Part shown: positions 14,756-22,739 of the stretch, one piece after another
Layout: each line of letters begins with the position of its first letter
Position numbering within the stretch: position 1 is the first letter of the stretch
From: a virus
Reading direction: 5' to 3' (one strand)
Length of the DNA stretch: 37,091 nucleotides
IMG/VR virus record: IMGVR_UViG_3300021517_000012
Location: 1-37,091 of that record
Notes under the pieces: model-generated
What the model was told of the DNA's origin: nothing
Databases searched by the model: none
The model's input: only the letters and a program-made list of their open reading frames with translations
Program-made: the position numbers and the translations under genes

Positions 14756-16208
14756 ACGCCGCCTTCACCTCCTCCGCCGTCCCCGCCGTCAGCAACGCCT
14801 GGCGAATGGCAATCGCTTCCTGTGAGGTCAAATGCTCTGGCGCAAAGGGGATGGCGTAAGGTGGTACATCTGGGAAACGCTTAAGTACCTTACGCTCCCA
14901 ACGGCGTACTTCCTGCTCTTTTTCCCTGGTGCGCTCGGCTTCGCCGAGCGCACCAGTTTGTGTTTCGGTAGCCTGAGCCAAATCCACCAGCCCGGTTAAT
15001 GCCTCTTGTTTCTCTTGCGCTGTGCTCGGTTGGTAGCCCGCCGCCTGGCGCAGCTCATCGGCCGTAATCGCTCCCCGGTCAAACAGGCGGGTAGCATCCA
15101 GCACCTTCCGGCTTTCCTGCCGCTGGAAAACCTCCAGCAGGTCTGGCCGGGCCACCAGCCTCAACCCCTGAGATTTGAAGAAGGTTTTGTTCGGCTTCTG
15201 GAAGATAAGGTTTGCCTCCGGGATCATGATTTTGTTGTAAAAGTTGATGTCTTCCACTTCGGCCGTTGCGAAATTCGCCGAACCACCGATAACGGCCGAA
15301 CCCGCCCCACCCAACAAAGCCACTACAATACCCTTCTGGGCACTGTCCTCGATATTCGGGATGATCATGTCCTTGAGCGGCGGGGTGAGCGTCTGGAATT
15401 TGAGCGAGGAATTCAGCACTTCAATCCCAAAAGCGTTACCAATCCCCGTCATGATCTTTTCCAGGTAGCTCTTAATTCGCTTACGCTCTGGCTCCTCCGG
15501 CCGTGTCTCGGCAAACACCACCATCGTCGGCATCGCCCCCTTCTCGAAGAAGATTTCGATGAAGCTGTCCATGTTATCGGCAATGCCCGCTTTCCGCGCC
15601 GCCACCTGACCAGGGGCAACACCTGGCCCCAACTCCTGCAAGCCCGGCCGCCAGACGTAAGCCATCTCCTCCACGGGAATCGTTTTGTTGATACCGTTGG
15701 CGGTACGGCCGAAACTGACCAGACCTTTGTAGCGGGTGTAATTAGGGCTGATAGTGCGCGGGTCTAACCAGCGTACTTCCGTCACCTTCACCCGATTCTT
15801 TAACACATGCCAGTAGGATGCGGCCAACAGACATTGCGCTAACTCCGTGCGCCACAGCAGATCGTCCAGGTCAATCTCAAAGGGCAGGTTTTCCTCAGTC
15901 AACGGCTTGCCGTCGTCATCAAATTGCGGTGAGGGGAAATTGGCAGTAGCAACCTTCTGCCCGGTTTCCACGCTTTCGATCTGGCGCGGCATGGTGGCCA
16001 GCGAAGAAGCACGATGCTCCACGCAACGAAAGAGCGTCACCACCCGTTCGTAATACTGTGTCGGGTCTTTGGCGGTAGTCGTGCCATTGCGGAACCACCG
16101 TTCAATGTCGCTGGAAGAGACGGCCGTCAGAGGAATATCCTTCATGCCATCGCCATCCAACAAGTAAGCGTTCAGTTTACGGCCGTCGCGGCCCGAAGCT
16201 ATCTTCAT
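14682..16208 (-). CDS. Portal protein
   Basis: 508 residues from ATG 16208 (MKIASGRDGRKLNAYLLDG; GAGG upstream); the longer frame before it overlaps another gene. It forms the dodecameric ring at the capsid vertex through which DNA enters. Family features: TLFRCVEHRASSLATMPRQI near the N-terminus, WRTELAQCLLAASYWHVLKN and VRWLDPRTISPNYT in the crown/wing, VEEMAYVWRPG, and the helical stem (EIFFEKGAMPTMVVFAET, PLKDMIIPNIEDSAQKGIVV). A charged coil (EAERTREKEQEVRRWERKVL) follows. Lies between terminase and the F-like protein as expected. Confidence 0.88.
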   Translation of the reverse strand: MKIASGRDGRKLNAYLLDGDGMKDIPLTAVSSSDIERWFRNGTTTAKDPTQYYERVVTLFRCVEHRASSLATMPRQIESVETGQKVATANFPSPQFDDDGKPLTEENLPFEIDLDDLLWRTELAQCLLAASYWHVLKNRVKVTEVRWLDPRTISPNYTRYKGLVSFGRTANGINKTIPVEEMAYVWRPGLQELGPGVAPGQVAARKAGIADNMDSFIEIFFEKGAMPTMVVFAETRPEEPERKRIKSYLEKIMTGIGNAFGIEVLNSSLKFQTLTPPLKDMIIPNIEDSAQKGIVVALLGGAGSAVIGGSANFATAEVEDINFYNKIMIPEANLIFQKPNKTFFKSQGLRLVARPDLLEVFQRQESRKVLDATRLFDRGAITADELRQAAGYQPSTAQEKQEALTGLVDLAQATETQTGALGEAERTREKEQEVRRWERKVLKRFPDVPPYAIPFAPEHLTSQEAIAIRQALLTAGTAEEVKAAFAAPFRPERPFRVHARVKSGSSSG

Positions 16209-16413
16209 AGCATCCTCGTAACCATGCCGCTGCCTCCCATAACAACGACACAAAAGCCAGGCCAACAATGGCACTGGCAAACCCCGTTAATGCGCCGAGC
16301 AGTACGGCCGGCAAACTTCGCCCACGCCGCCGCGCCGCATTGCGTTGGGCAATATAGGCATCCCAATCATTGACGTTAATCGCTCTTGTCGCTCGGTTAT
16401 CTGTGCGGTTCAT
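16177..16413 (-). CDS. Small membrane protein between terminase and portal
   Basis: 78 residues, MNRTDNRATRAINVNDWDAY. A basic N-terminus (RNAARRRGR) is followed by one hydrophobic segment at ~36-60 (LPAVLLGALTGFASAIVGLA). It starts by ATGA overlap and ends 32 bases inside the portal gene. No family recognised. A single-span protein here could be a holin-like or superinfection protein, but nothing supports either specifically. Confidence 0.55.
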   Translation of the reverse strand: MNRTDNRATRAINVNDWDAYIAQRNAARRRGRSLPAVLLGALTGFASAIVGLAFVSLLWEAAAWLRGCYEDSFGPRRP

Positions 16414-16640
16414 GGCCGCGCCTTCTTCTGGCGAGCCACCAACCCCGCCCGGAAATGTGGTTCTGGTTTGGTGGCTCTAACCGTGTTCGCCGCTTCCCGA
16501 TTGATTCGGCGGCGAAGTTGGCGCACGGAGATGCCCAAAGCACGGGCAACGGCCGTCTCTGCCGCCACCTGTCTTTGCACTTCACTCGCCTTCGCCGTAA
16601 TACGCTCTGTCTTCTGTTCAACCCACTGTTTAATTTGCAT
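16410..16640 (-). CDS. Small basic helix-turn-helix-like protein
   Basis: 76 residues, MQIKQWVEQKTERITAKASE, with SD AGGAG. Helical, Arg/Lys-rich; residues ~30-50 (AVARALGISVRQLRRRINRE) look like a helix-turn-helix. It follows TerL by 36 bases and is coupled to the next gene by ATGA. It may bind DNA during packaging or be a minor head protein. Confidence 0.55.
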   Translation of the reverse strand: MQIKQWVEQKTERITAKASEVQRQVAAETAVARALGISVRQLRRRINREAANTVRATKPEPHFRAGLVARQKKARP

Positions 16641-16676
16641 GATGTTCTCCTTTGGGCTGCACCCACCCCGCCACTC

Positions 16677-18344
16677 CTACCATGACAGCCAGCTTTCGCG
16701 CAGGGCGGCGGCCGTGCAGTAATTCTCCGCATGGGCGAAGTGATCCGGCCCGTTCTCCACGTAGCGGGCAATACCATCTTCCAATTGGCGCACCGGGGCT
16801 TTCAGTTGGGCGTAGTAATCTGGGATGTCGGTAGCATAGGCAGGCAGGGTGTTCTCTGGCGCACCGCCGATAAACCGCGCCAGGGTCATGTCCATCATTC
16901 GGGTTCTATCCAGACTAACCACTCCCTCACGGCCGTTCCAATCAGCCGGTTCTACTTTCTTTGTGCCCACGTCGCTGCCAGTGTAATAAGCCAACCAGAC
17001 ACGGCCGTCTGTGAAGCTGGCTTGCAAGTCTCGCGCCTTACGGGTCTCCGGCAAAGCGTCAATCACGGCCGTCTGCACGTTATATTGGTGAACGAGACGA
17101 CCGACTTCTTCAAAGCTATCCGCATGCCCGGCAAACCGTTGCGGCCGTTCACCGTCAGAATTACGCGGCCCACGAATGACCACATGCAGCACCCGCCCCA
17201 CATCTACTCCCATAAACGGCCGCTCACCCCGCACCGGCCCATGGGCATAATCGCGGCGACACTCATCAAGCACCACATCGGTAATGTTCGCCCCGCGTGG
17301 TTTGTAAGGTAGCCCCAAATCCTGGTTTACCGTCTCCCGCCGCTTCGTCTCGTCCACCTCCTGCAAACCCGCCACTATCGCGTCCAGGTTTCCGGTGGGA
17401 CTGAACAACTTGGAAAGGTGGAAGCCTGCAACTGGCTGACCTGGTTGGCCAGCAATCCACTCTCCGGGAGCGAGGCGGTCTAATTCCCCATCGCACTTGC
17501 GGCAGGCAGCAAAGGCACGGCCGTCTTTCATCCCATGCCAGACAACCGGCCGTTCCAGCTGATCCCACTCCGTCACAACCTGGTTGATGGTGATGGGCTG
17601 GCGTTCGCCACAATGGGGGCAAGGCACGTGCCATTCGCGCTGGTCAGATTTCAGGTACTCAGCATGAATTCCCCGACCAACGTAGGTTGGGGTGCTGATG
17701 TCCCGCTCCTCAGCAATGGCACTATGGCCCAACCGTTTGCGGGCTATCGCTGGCGCACGGCCGTCCATCTCATCCCACTCATCCAGGACGATGATGTCCG
17801 CATCCACCGATTTCAATTGCGGGGCCTGACCGTTCGGTTTGACGTGCCCACCACGCAGATACAGGAAGTTGTCACGAATCCGCTTGAGGGTGATTCGGTC
17901 TGCGCCGCTTTTCTCCTTGCCTGCCCCATCCACCACAACCCGCGCCAGATAGCTGGAGGCTTCAATCGCCGGGCCAATGCGGGCAGAAGAAAAGTCGCTG
18001 ACGGCCGTATCAGTGGGGAAAACATACAACACCGTAGCCCGTCGCTGATCACAGCCATGAATGGCGTAGCTCACCGCATACTCGCTAATACCCTCCTGGG
18101 CACACTTCATCACCACCATCCGTTGAGCAGTGCAAGCATAGAGCGCGGCTTGGTAGGGGTAGCTGACCAGATCAAATGGCACACCGGGTTTTAAGGCGCG
18201 GCGATAGACGGCCGTCCAGGAGAGTAGATCAAGGCCAGGGGTGTGACGGCTACTAACTGCTGGCCGCGTTGTCCGCCGTTGCTTCTCCACCAGGGCGGAA
18301 GCCAACTGCTGCTTGTAGGTTAGCGATGATACGGTCAAGGTCAT
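16677..18344 (-). CDS. terL: Terminase large subunit (GpA-type)
   Basis: 555 residues from ATG 18344 (MTLTVSSLTYKQQL). ATPase plus nuclease that packages DNA through the portal. ATPase: MKCAQEGISE at ~79-88 in the Walker A position without the usual GK[ST], as in GpA-type terminases; Walker B DIIVLDEWDEMD ~183-194; coupling motif DISTPTY ~217. A zinc ribbon follows (CPHCGERQ near 240, CRKCDG near 275). The nuclease part has FMGVDVGRVLHVVIRGP and TAVIDALPETRKARDL with acidic residues, then WLAYYTGSDV and RYVENGPDHFAHAENY at the end. It overlaps terS by 92 bases. Confidence 0.9.
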   Translation of the reverse strand: MTLTVSSLTYKQQLASALVEKQRRTTRPAVSSRHTPGLDLLSWTAVYRRALKPGVPFDLVSYPYQAALYACTAQRMVVMKCAQEGISEYAVSYAIHGCDQRRATVLYVFPTDTAVSDFSSARIGPAIEASSYLARVVVDGAGKEKSGADRITLKRIRDNFLYLRGGHVKPNGQAPQLKSVDADIIVLDEWDEMDGRAPAIARKRLGHSAIAEERDISTPTYVGRGIHAEYLKSDQREWHVPCPHCGERQPITINQVVTEWDQLERPVVWHGMKDGRAFAACRKCDGELDRLAPGEWIAGQPGQPVAGFHLSKLFSPTGNLDAIVAGLQEVDETKRRETVNQDLGLPYKPRGANITDVVLDECRRDYAHGPVRGERPFMGVDVGRVLHVVIRGPRNSDGERPQRFAGHADSFEEVGRLVHQYNVQTAVIDALPETRKARDLQASFTDGRVWLAYYTGSDVGTKKVEPADWNGREGVVSLDRTRMMDMTLARFIGGAPENTLPAYATDIPDYYAQLKAPVRQLEDGIARYVENGPDHFAHAENYCTAAALRESWLSW

Positions 18345-18837
18345 CTTCCTCAACGTCGCTTAAATCAGCATGAGCCATGACGATAGGCTTAGGGGTAAAC
18401 AGGTTGACATTCTCCTTATCCAGCCCCAGCATCTTGGCCCGCCGTGCCATCACATCCAGGATGATTTTGGCAGCGTCCTTATCGAGCGTTTCCCGGTTGG
18501 CATCAAGCCACCGCCTGACCGCCTCCGGGTCTGCCAGGTCAACCCCCACCAACGGCTTTAACCCAACAGCCGTCGGCCACCAGGCGGCTGTTAAATCATC
18601 CAGGCGCAGCAACTCAAGCGATAAAATCTGTTCGGCCGTCTCCGACGTTTTCGCCACCAGTTCGTCCAGCACATGCACCACATCCCGGTGAGCCATCGCC
18701 TTGTTATAGGGGATGCCCAGGCTCTGGCTCATCATGTCGGCAATGGCCTGGAAGGAGAGGCCGGTCTTGCGTAAATCCGCCGCCATTTGCCGACGCTCTG
18801 CCAGTTTGATTTTTGCGGCCGTGTTTTGCTGTGCCAC
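18253..18837 (-). CDS. terS: Terminase small subunit
   Basis: 194 residues from GTG 18837 (MAQQNTAAKIKLAERRQ), SD AGGAG. The N-terminal ~50 residues form a helix-turn-helix (LRKTGLSFQAIADMMSQSLG) that would recognise the packaging site. A helical oligomerisation region follows (ETAEQILSLELLRLDDLTAA) and an acidic tail (DLSDVEEDDLDRIIANLQAA) likely to touch TerL. It is the first gene of the late block, preceded by leader hairpin C. Confidence 0.8.
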   Translation of the reverse strand: MAQQNTAAKIKLAERRQMAADLRKTGLSFQAIADMMSQSLGIPYNKAMAHRDVVHVLDELVAKTSETAEQILSLELLRLDDLTAAWWPTAVGLKPLVGVDLADPEAVRRWLDANRETLDKDAAKIILDVMARRAKMLGLDKENVNLFTPKPIVMAHADLSDVEEDDLDRIIANLQAAVGFRPGGEATADNAASS

Positions 18838-18910
18838 GTCTCGCTCCTATGCGTCTCACAAGTCCCTTCTGTATCATTCGCCTGCAAATATCACTATCCG
18901 AAGGCAAATA

Positions 18911-18973
18911 AAAAGCGGCACACCATCAGGACATTTGTCCATCAAATGTGCCGCTGTCAATTACGAGAGGGGC
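18911..18973 (-). promoter_or_regulatory. Leader element C: CCCCTCT box plus terminator-like hairpin before terS
   Basis: On minus: GCCCCTCTC (18973-18965), GTAATTGACA, stem AGCGGCACA/TGTGCCGCT (18955-18947 and 18922-18914) enclosing a second palindrome GGACATTTGTCC (18940-18929), then TTTTTATTT. Box, ACAGCGGC junction and U-run match elements A and B; the loop differs. It follows the stop of the 18999 gene and precedes terS by 75 bases, so here it may be a plain terminator. Confidence 0.65.
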
Positions 18974-18998
18974 GAGTTAAGCGCAGTCCTCTGCGCCG

Positions 18999-19184
18999 TT
19001 AGCGTTCGATTTTGATGCGTTTATCTTCCGGCAATTGCAACAAATCCTCAACATTTTCAAGAGCCGGGATGGCCAGCTTGACGATGTTCGAGAGTTGCCG
19101 TCGCAAGTGCATCAATTCTTTTTCCATTTGTTTATCGGGGATAGGCGAACGGCCGTTGCCACTCGCCTGGGTACAATTTACCAT
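18999..19184 (-). CDS. Small hypothetical protein
   Basis: 61 residues, MVNCTQASGNGRSPIPDKQM, SD GAGG. Second half is one amphipathic helix (MEKELMHLRRQLSNIVKLAI) followed by a charged end KRIKIER. It is the last gene of the accessory island before the late block. No family recognised. Confidence 0.5.
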   Translation of the reverse strand: MVNCTQASGNGRSPIPDKQMEKELMHLRRQLSNIVKLAIPALENVEDLLQLPEDKRIKIER

Positions 19185-19196
19185 GTTGCCTCAAAG

Positions 19197-19607
19197 TCAC
19201 TGCCAATACTCCTGCTGTGCTGCTGCCGCTGTTTTGTGGCGGTAATCGGAAAAGCGCATAGCATACGGCCGCCATTTGCCGTATCCATTTTGTTTCCACT
19301 CTTTGCACATCAAGCAACCGCCGCCAGGCTCGCCCAGGGCTGCCACAGGGAAATGGCAGGGATGGTTTCGTGGTCTATAACCAGGTCCTTTCATGGTCTC
19401 CTGGTGGGCTGTACCTGTGGTGTCAAAAACATAGTTAATCTGGATCAATCGGTTACTATCCGTAGCAGAATCGCTTGGTGTCCATTCATAAAAACGGCCG
19501 CACTGACAACGATAGCGATGATTGGCGGCCGTTGTCAGTTCCGGTTCTGTTCGCCTCATGGATTGCCCGCAATGAGGGCATGTCAAGAGAGGAGAGGTTC
19601 GGCTCAT
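19197..19607 (-). CDS. Zinc-ribbon protein
   Basis: 136 residues from ATG 19607 (MSRTSPLLTCPHCGQSMRR), ATGA-coupled to the upstream gene. CPHCG at ~10-14 and CQCG at ~36 form a classical zinc ribbon as in transcription-factor-like proteins. A second Cys pair (GGGCLMCKEWKQ) lies near residue 100 in a GYGKWRPYAMRFSDYR context. The first ribbon may bind nucleic acid; function unknown. Confidence 0.6.
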   Translation of the reverse strand: MSRTSPLLTCPHCGQSMRRTEPELTTAANHRYRCQCGRFYEWTPSDSATDSNRLIQINYVFDTTGTAHQETMKGPGYRPRNHPCHFPVAALGEPGGGCLMCKEWKQNGYGKWRPYAMRFSDYRHKTAAAAQQEYWQ

Positions 19608-20227
19608 GCACCTGCCCACCGTTGCATCCACACCACATCGGCGTAGCCCAGCATATCCAGGGTGTTGTTCACAAAATCGGCTGTTTCGCTGTGCAGGCGA
19701 ATACGTGACATGTTTTTAACCAGCCAGTCGGTCATATCGAACGAACCAGTGTAAGCCATACTTGCGCCCATCCAATCAGCGACCATTTCCAGGGCGAAGT
19801 GGGGCGGCATTGGCACGGCCCCATTCTCTACCTTGCTCCCCTTCGGGCTGTAGCCGTCAGGGAAGATGTAATACTGCCAATGATGGGGGTTGTGGTGGAT
19901 ATGGTGCAGCCAGGCGTTGGCCCAGCCGTCTGGATCACCGCTATCTCCTGCGTATTGACGGGCGTATTGGGGAAACTCCTGCAGGGAGAATTTAGAGGCA
20001 TCATGTTCTGCTAGTTGTTGTGGGTTGACCCCTATTTGCAGGCCAGCCTCGCGGACATAGGTGATGTGATTGATGAGGGATTGGAGATACTTCTCAACTA
20101 CAGACCGGTCAACACCCCGTTCGGTCGGGTTCAAGACGATCCCGTGTAATGTCTCTCTACCCGCGAGACCTATGTCAATAACCTTTATAGTCAGACGGTG
20201 GCCGATCTTTGTAATCTCGTAATCCAT
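19604..20227 (-). CDS. DUF5662-like protein
   Basis: 207 residues from ATG 20227 (MDYEITKIGHRLTIKVID), SD GGGGAG. The region with NHITYVREAGLQIGV, EHDASKFSLQEFPQYARQYA and HHIHHNPHHWQYY is what I recall as DUF5662, His-rich and probably metal-binding, often found in phages; it resembles HD-type layouts (H..HD...K). ALEMVADWMGASMAYTG continues the helix bundle. Biochemical role unknown. Confidence 0.65.
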   Translation of the reverse strand: MDYEITKIGHRLTIKVIDIGLAGRETLHGIVLNPTERGVDRSVVEKYLQSLINHITYVREAGLQIGVNPQQLAEHDASKFSLQEFPQYARQYAGDSGDPDGWANAWLHHIHHNPHHWQYYIFPDGYSPKGSKVENGAVPMPPHFALEMVADWMGASMAYTGSFDMTDWLVKNMSRIRLHSETADFVNNTLDMLGYADVVWMQRWAGA

Positions 20228-20231
20228 ATGG

Positions 20232-20558
20232 TTACTCCCCCTCAGCAATCCAGTTAATGGTCATCTGCCCGGTGAACTCCACCGAACGCACCCACACTCC
20301 GGCCACGTCCGACCCCAGCGATTGGCACATCACCAACACTACCTGGTCTGTGCCGCCACAAACAACCACCGGCGGCTCTGTAAAGCCAGATAGGGATAAG
20401 GCGGTCAGCGTATCTTGCCCGGCAATCACTTCCACCGTTAACCGACCAGTTTGTGTGATTTGCCGCGCCTTACCGGGCACAGTTTTGGCAGCGACGGCCG
20501 TTGTCACCGACAACAGAATCAAAAAGGCGATCAGAGCGGGGAGATGTCTCTTGTTCAT
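20232..20558 (-). CDS. Secreted or membrane-anchored small protein
   Basis: 108 residues from ATG 20558 (MNKRHLPALIAFLILLSVTT), SD GAGGG. Basic start, hydrophobic core and AVAAKT cleavage-like site make a clear signal peptide over residues 1-25. The mature part is beta-rich with two Cys (VVVCGG, VLVMCQS) that could form a disulfide outside the cytoplasm. The promoter/operator motif at 20592 lies 35-45 bases upstream, so it has its own transcription. Possibly a superinfection-exclusion factor or lysogen surface protein; no family recognised. Confidence 0.65.
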   Translation of the reverse strand: MNKRHLPALIAFLILLSVTTAVAAKTVPGKARQITQTGRLTVEVIAGQDTLTALSLSGFTEPPVVVCGGTDQVVLVMCQSLGSDVAGVWVRSVEFTGQMTINWIAEGE

Positions 20559-20591
20559 GGATTCCCTCACAGTCTGGTTTTGAATTAGTTT

Positions 20592-20603
20592 GATTTTATT
20601 ATA
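20592..20603 (-). promoter_or_regulatory. AT-rich promoter/operator motif before the secreted-protein gene
   Basis: Minus reads TATAATAAAATC then AAACTAATTC. TATAAT is a perfect -10 hexamer at the right distance from the ATG, but no -35 is visible. Compare TATGATAAAATC plus GGACTAAATC at 31563. The shared downstream half argues for a protein-binding site overlapping the start region. Confidence 0.55.
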
Positions 20604-20628
20604 TTTAATTTTCTGGCGCAATGGGGCA

Positions 20629-21207
20629 TTATTCCTTCCACCCCGGCGCAATTGGCACAGCTTTCTCTAATTCGATGTCGCTTCTCACCTCGTTTCCCCA
20701 AACGTCCCAGCCAGGCAGTTTGCATCTGGCGAACAATTCAACTCTCGGAACATCGCCCATCAGTTCTACAATCCGCTCACGGAAGATGCCCGGCTTTTCT
20801 GAGTGTTTACCCACTGGAGCAGATACCACTGCGCGGACACTAGCATCAATCCGTTGTGGCTTGCCCCGGACGGCGATCAGGCAGTTCTCGCTGCCTTGCC
20901 GGGTATAGAAGCCCATGCCAAAGAAGGGCAACCCGTTTTTTGTCTGTTTGTTCCAGACAAAGCCGGTCATGGTCTTTAGCGTAAACCCCCACCCCCGCAC
21001 CACATCTAGGGCTTCTTGTGGCTGGCTGGCAACCCACCACATGAACAGGATACTGTTGTCAGCCGCAATAGAGGCGACTGGCAAACGCGCAATGTCACTT
21101 GCCGACATCACTTTGTACTGTGCCGACGCACCAGAAATCATAGACCCGCCAGTGTTTTTGTTATTGAATACCCAGGGAGGATCGGCGTAGATGATAGTGT
21201 AGCTCAC
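20629..21207 (-). CDS. MT-A70 family N6-adenine DNA methyltransferase
   Basis: 192 residues from GTG 21207 (MSYTIIYADPPW). It transfers a methyl group from SAM to the N6 of adenine, in phages usually to DNA. DPPW at residues 9-12 is the catalytic motif. SAM-fold helices follow: NSILFMWWVASQPQEALDVV, FVWNKQTKNGLPFFGMGF, ENCLIAVRGKPQRIDASV, KPGIFRERIVELMGD, and PRVELFARCKLPGWDVWGNE, the usual family end. Length is near the family norm. The start is embedded in the junction GGAGGAACGGCCGTGA with the stop of the XRE gene. Confidence 0.9.
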   Translation of the reverse strand: MSYTIIYADPPWVFNNKNTGGSMISGASAQYKVMSASDIARLPVASIAADNSILFMWWVASQPQEALDVVRGWGFTLKTMTGFVWNKQTKNGLPFFGMGFYTRQGSENCLIAVRGKPQRIDASVRAVVSAPVGKHSEKPGIFRERIVELMGDVPRVELFARCKLPGWDVWGNEVRSDIELEKAVPIAPGWKE

Positions 21208-21452
21208 GGCCGTTCCTCCTCTCTGTGCGGTAAAACACTGGGATTGAGCAACGTATGTAAATCAATCTCGCAGCCCGCAGCAATCCGAGCAATCGTCCAC
21301 AGTGAGGCCCCGCCCACGCCTCGCTCGATGTTGGTAATTTGGGCACGTGATACTCCGACTCGCTTGGATAATTTTTGCTGAGTTAGCCCGGCTCGCATAC
21401 GAGCGTACCTGATGCGCTGCCCCAGCGTTATCATGAATTGTTGCTCGTTCAC
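21204..21452 (-). CDS. XRE-family transcription regulator
   Basis: 82 residues from GTG 21452 (MNEQQFMITLGQRIRYARMR). Residues ~10-65 are a clear Cro/CI-type helix-turn-helix: IRYARMRAGLTQQKLSKRVG then VSRAQITNIERGVGGASLWT. There is no dimerisation or cleavage domain, so it is not a CI repressor of usual size. It is coupled by GTGA to the MT-A70 gene below and may regulate these modification genes. It ends in ERP, encoded within the recurrent junction palindrome. Confidence 0.85.
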   Translation of the reverse strand: MNEQQFMITLGQRIRYARMRAGLTQQKLSKRVGVSRAQITNIERGVGGASLWTIARIAAGCEIDLHTLLNPSVLPHREEERP

Positions 21453-21757
21453 GGCCGTTCCCCCTCTGATTCCAGTATAGGGTTTAGGGCATCTAAAGTA
21501 TGGGTGAATAACCGGCTACACTTCTTCACCATTTCCTCGCTGCTCACCGCTACCGCGCCCAACGTAATCGCCCGCTCCCGTTTGCTGGCCACCAGGTCGT
21601 AATGCGGGTGCAGCCGGTGAGACCGGAAGAAGGCACGGATGCCTAACTGCTTTGCCATCTCATGTAACTCCGTCAGATCGTCCTGATCGGTCATCATGTG
21701 GCACCAACGGCCGTGCCGTGTAGGGTATTGGCATAAGTCGCCTACGTAGATAGTCAC
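21449..21757 (-). CDS. DUF4031-like protein
   Basis: 102 residues from GTG 21757 (MTIYVGDLCQYPTRHGRWCH). The pattern MTIYVGD...G..CHMM.D....LHEMA..LG, then HPHYDLVASKRERAITLGAV, is what I recall as DUF4031, a small phage and bacterial domain of unknown activity with conserved His and Asp. Both ends are GTGA junctions with the palindrome; the C-terminus is GERP. Confidence 0.7.
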   Translation of the reverse strand: MTIYVGDLCQYPTRHGRWCHMMTDQDDLTELHEMAKQLGIRAFFRSHRLHPHYDLVASKRERAITLGAVAVSSEEMVKKCSRLFTHTLDALNPILESEGERP

Positions 21758-22014
21758 GGCCGTTCCTCCTGTTCGTTAAAGCGGCGGAGCAGGCTACCAC
21801 CTCCCGGCCGCACTTCGTAGCCAAGTTCGTGAAATCGGGCAATAAGAGCCTGTGGGTTGACACCGCCACGAGCCGCCACTTCACGGATACCCATGCCTAT
21901 TGCATACAAGTTGTGCCAACGGCGCACCTGTTCCTCATCAGCCTCAGCCAGACGTTTGGCTGGTCTATTGCGCGGCCTTTTCCATCTGGTTTTGTTGGGG
22001 TTTTTCTTACTCAT
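21754..22014 (-). CDS. Small helix-turn-helix-like protein
   Basis: 86 residues from ATG 22014 (MSKKNPNKTRWKRPRNRP), SD GGAGGAG. The basic N-terminal ~25 residues are followed by a helix-turn-helix-like segment (EEQVRRWHNLYAIGMGIREV, AARGGVNPQALIARFHEL). Probably binds DNA. It overlaps the upstream stop by 8 bases and ends EERP at a GTGA junction. Confidence 0.6.
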   Translation of the reverse strand: MSKKNPNKTRWKRPRNRPAKRLAEADEEQVRRWHNLYAIGMGIREVAARGGVNPQALIARFHELGYEVRPGGGSLLRRFNEQEERP

Positions 22015-22513
22015 ACCGCTCCTCCTCACCCTCACCCGCTAATAGTTTCCTGAACAAGCTCTTGGTTTCTTCGGTTTGACGCTGTGCTTCTTCTAATGGT
22101 GGGGCACCATCTACTGGTGTCCACCAACATTCAATACCCCAAATCACAGACCCGTCATCAAGGTGGATCTGTGGATTCTCCCGCACCACGTAGTAAGCCA
22201 TTCTGTATTTATTTCGTTCAGCCCACTCCGTCCATTTTTCAAAGTGTTCAAAAGCAGCGTGGAGATCGTTTCCTTCCGGTTGTGGGCAAGGGTCATCATC
22301 AAAATTCACATCGCCCAATGCCGGGAGCGGATTGTCTTGTTCATCGTTCCACTTCATAAACGATTTATAGTCAAACTCCCTATCTACGCTATAGATCGAA
22401 ACATTAACGGAATATGGCTGATCGCCTTCATAAGTCCCGATTTGACCAGCGGCCTTGCCGTCCGGTCTGCAATCTTCAATTATCAAAACTTTCATTCCTG
22501 GTTCGTGTTTCAT
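22007..22513 (-). CDS. Hypothetical acidic protein
   Basis: 168 residues, MKHEPGMKVLIIEDCRPDG, SD AGGAG. An N-terminal beta part (KAAGQIGTYEGDQPYSVNV) could be an SH3-like barrel. Acidic throughout (DVNFDDDPCPQPEGNDL), then WTEWAERNKYRMAYYVVREN. No family recognised. It belongs to the tight accessory operon. Confidence 0.5.
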   Translation of the reverse strand: MKHEPGMKVLIIEDCRPDGKAAGQIGTYEGDQPYSVNVSIYSVDREFDYKSFMKWNDEQDNPLPALGDVNFDDDPCPQPEGNDLHAAFEHFEKWTEWAERNKYRMAYYVVRENPQIHLDDGSVIWGIECWWTPVDGAPPLEEAQRQTEETKSLFRKLLAGEGEEERYE

Positions 22514-22514
22514 C

Positions 22515-22739
22515 TCATGCTCCTAAAAACAAACTCATCTGCTGCGGCCAGGGACGGCCATTGCCCAGAGCGCGTAGACGCTGTATTTCGGTTTGCAGAT
22601 GCTCAACCACCGCCTCGTATTCGTCATCAGCAAGCAGCCTTTCACCTAAAATAGAGGCTCGCTTCTGTCGGAATTTGATCGAGCCAAGTTCGTCAGCGAT
22701 CATGGCGTATTGAAGGGAGATGGTATTGGTTGGCTTCAT
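22515..22739 (-). CDS. Small helical hypothetical protein
   Basis: 74 residues from ATG 22739 (MKPTNTISLQYAMIADELGS), SD GGGAGG. Mostly helical (ADDEYEAVVEHLQTEIQRLR), ending PWPQQMSLFLGA. ATGA-coupled to the gene above; the short MSLF..-type end resembles clamp-binding peptides but this is uncertain. Confidence 0.5.
   Translation of the reverse strand: MKPTNTISLQYAMIADELGSIKFRQKRASILGERLLADDEYEAVVEHLQTEIQRLRALGNGRPWPQQMSLFLGA

Noticed and set aside
15006-15767. A 253-codon plus-strand open frame over the portal gene
   Set aside because: Antisense to a well-supported portal gene; its Arg/His-rich composition is typical of shadow frames.
16397-16777. A 126-codon minus frame overlapping TerL end and two small genes
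   Set aside because: Arg/Pro-rich shadow; the frames at 16177 and 16410 have SDs and ATGA coupling.
21204-21452. The XRE protein as the main CI repressor
   Set aside because: Only 82 residues with no C-terminal dimerisation/cleavage domain, and located inside the accessory operon away from the int control region.
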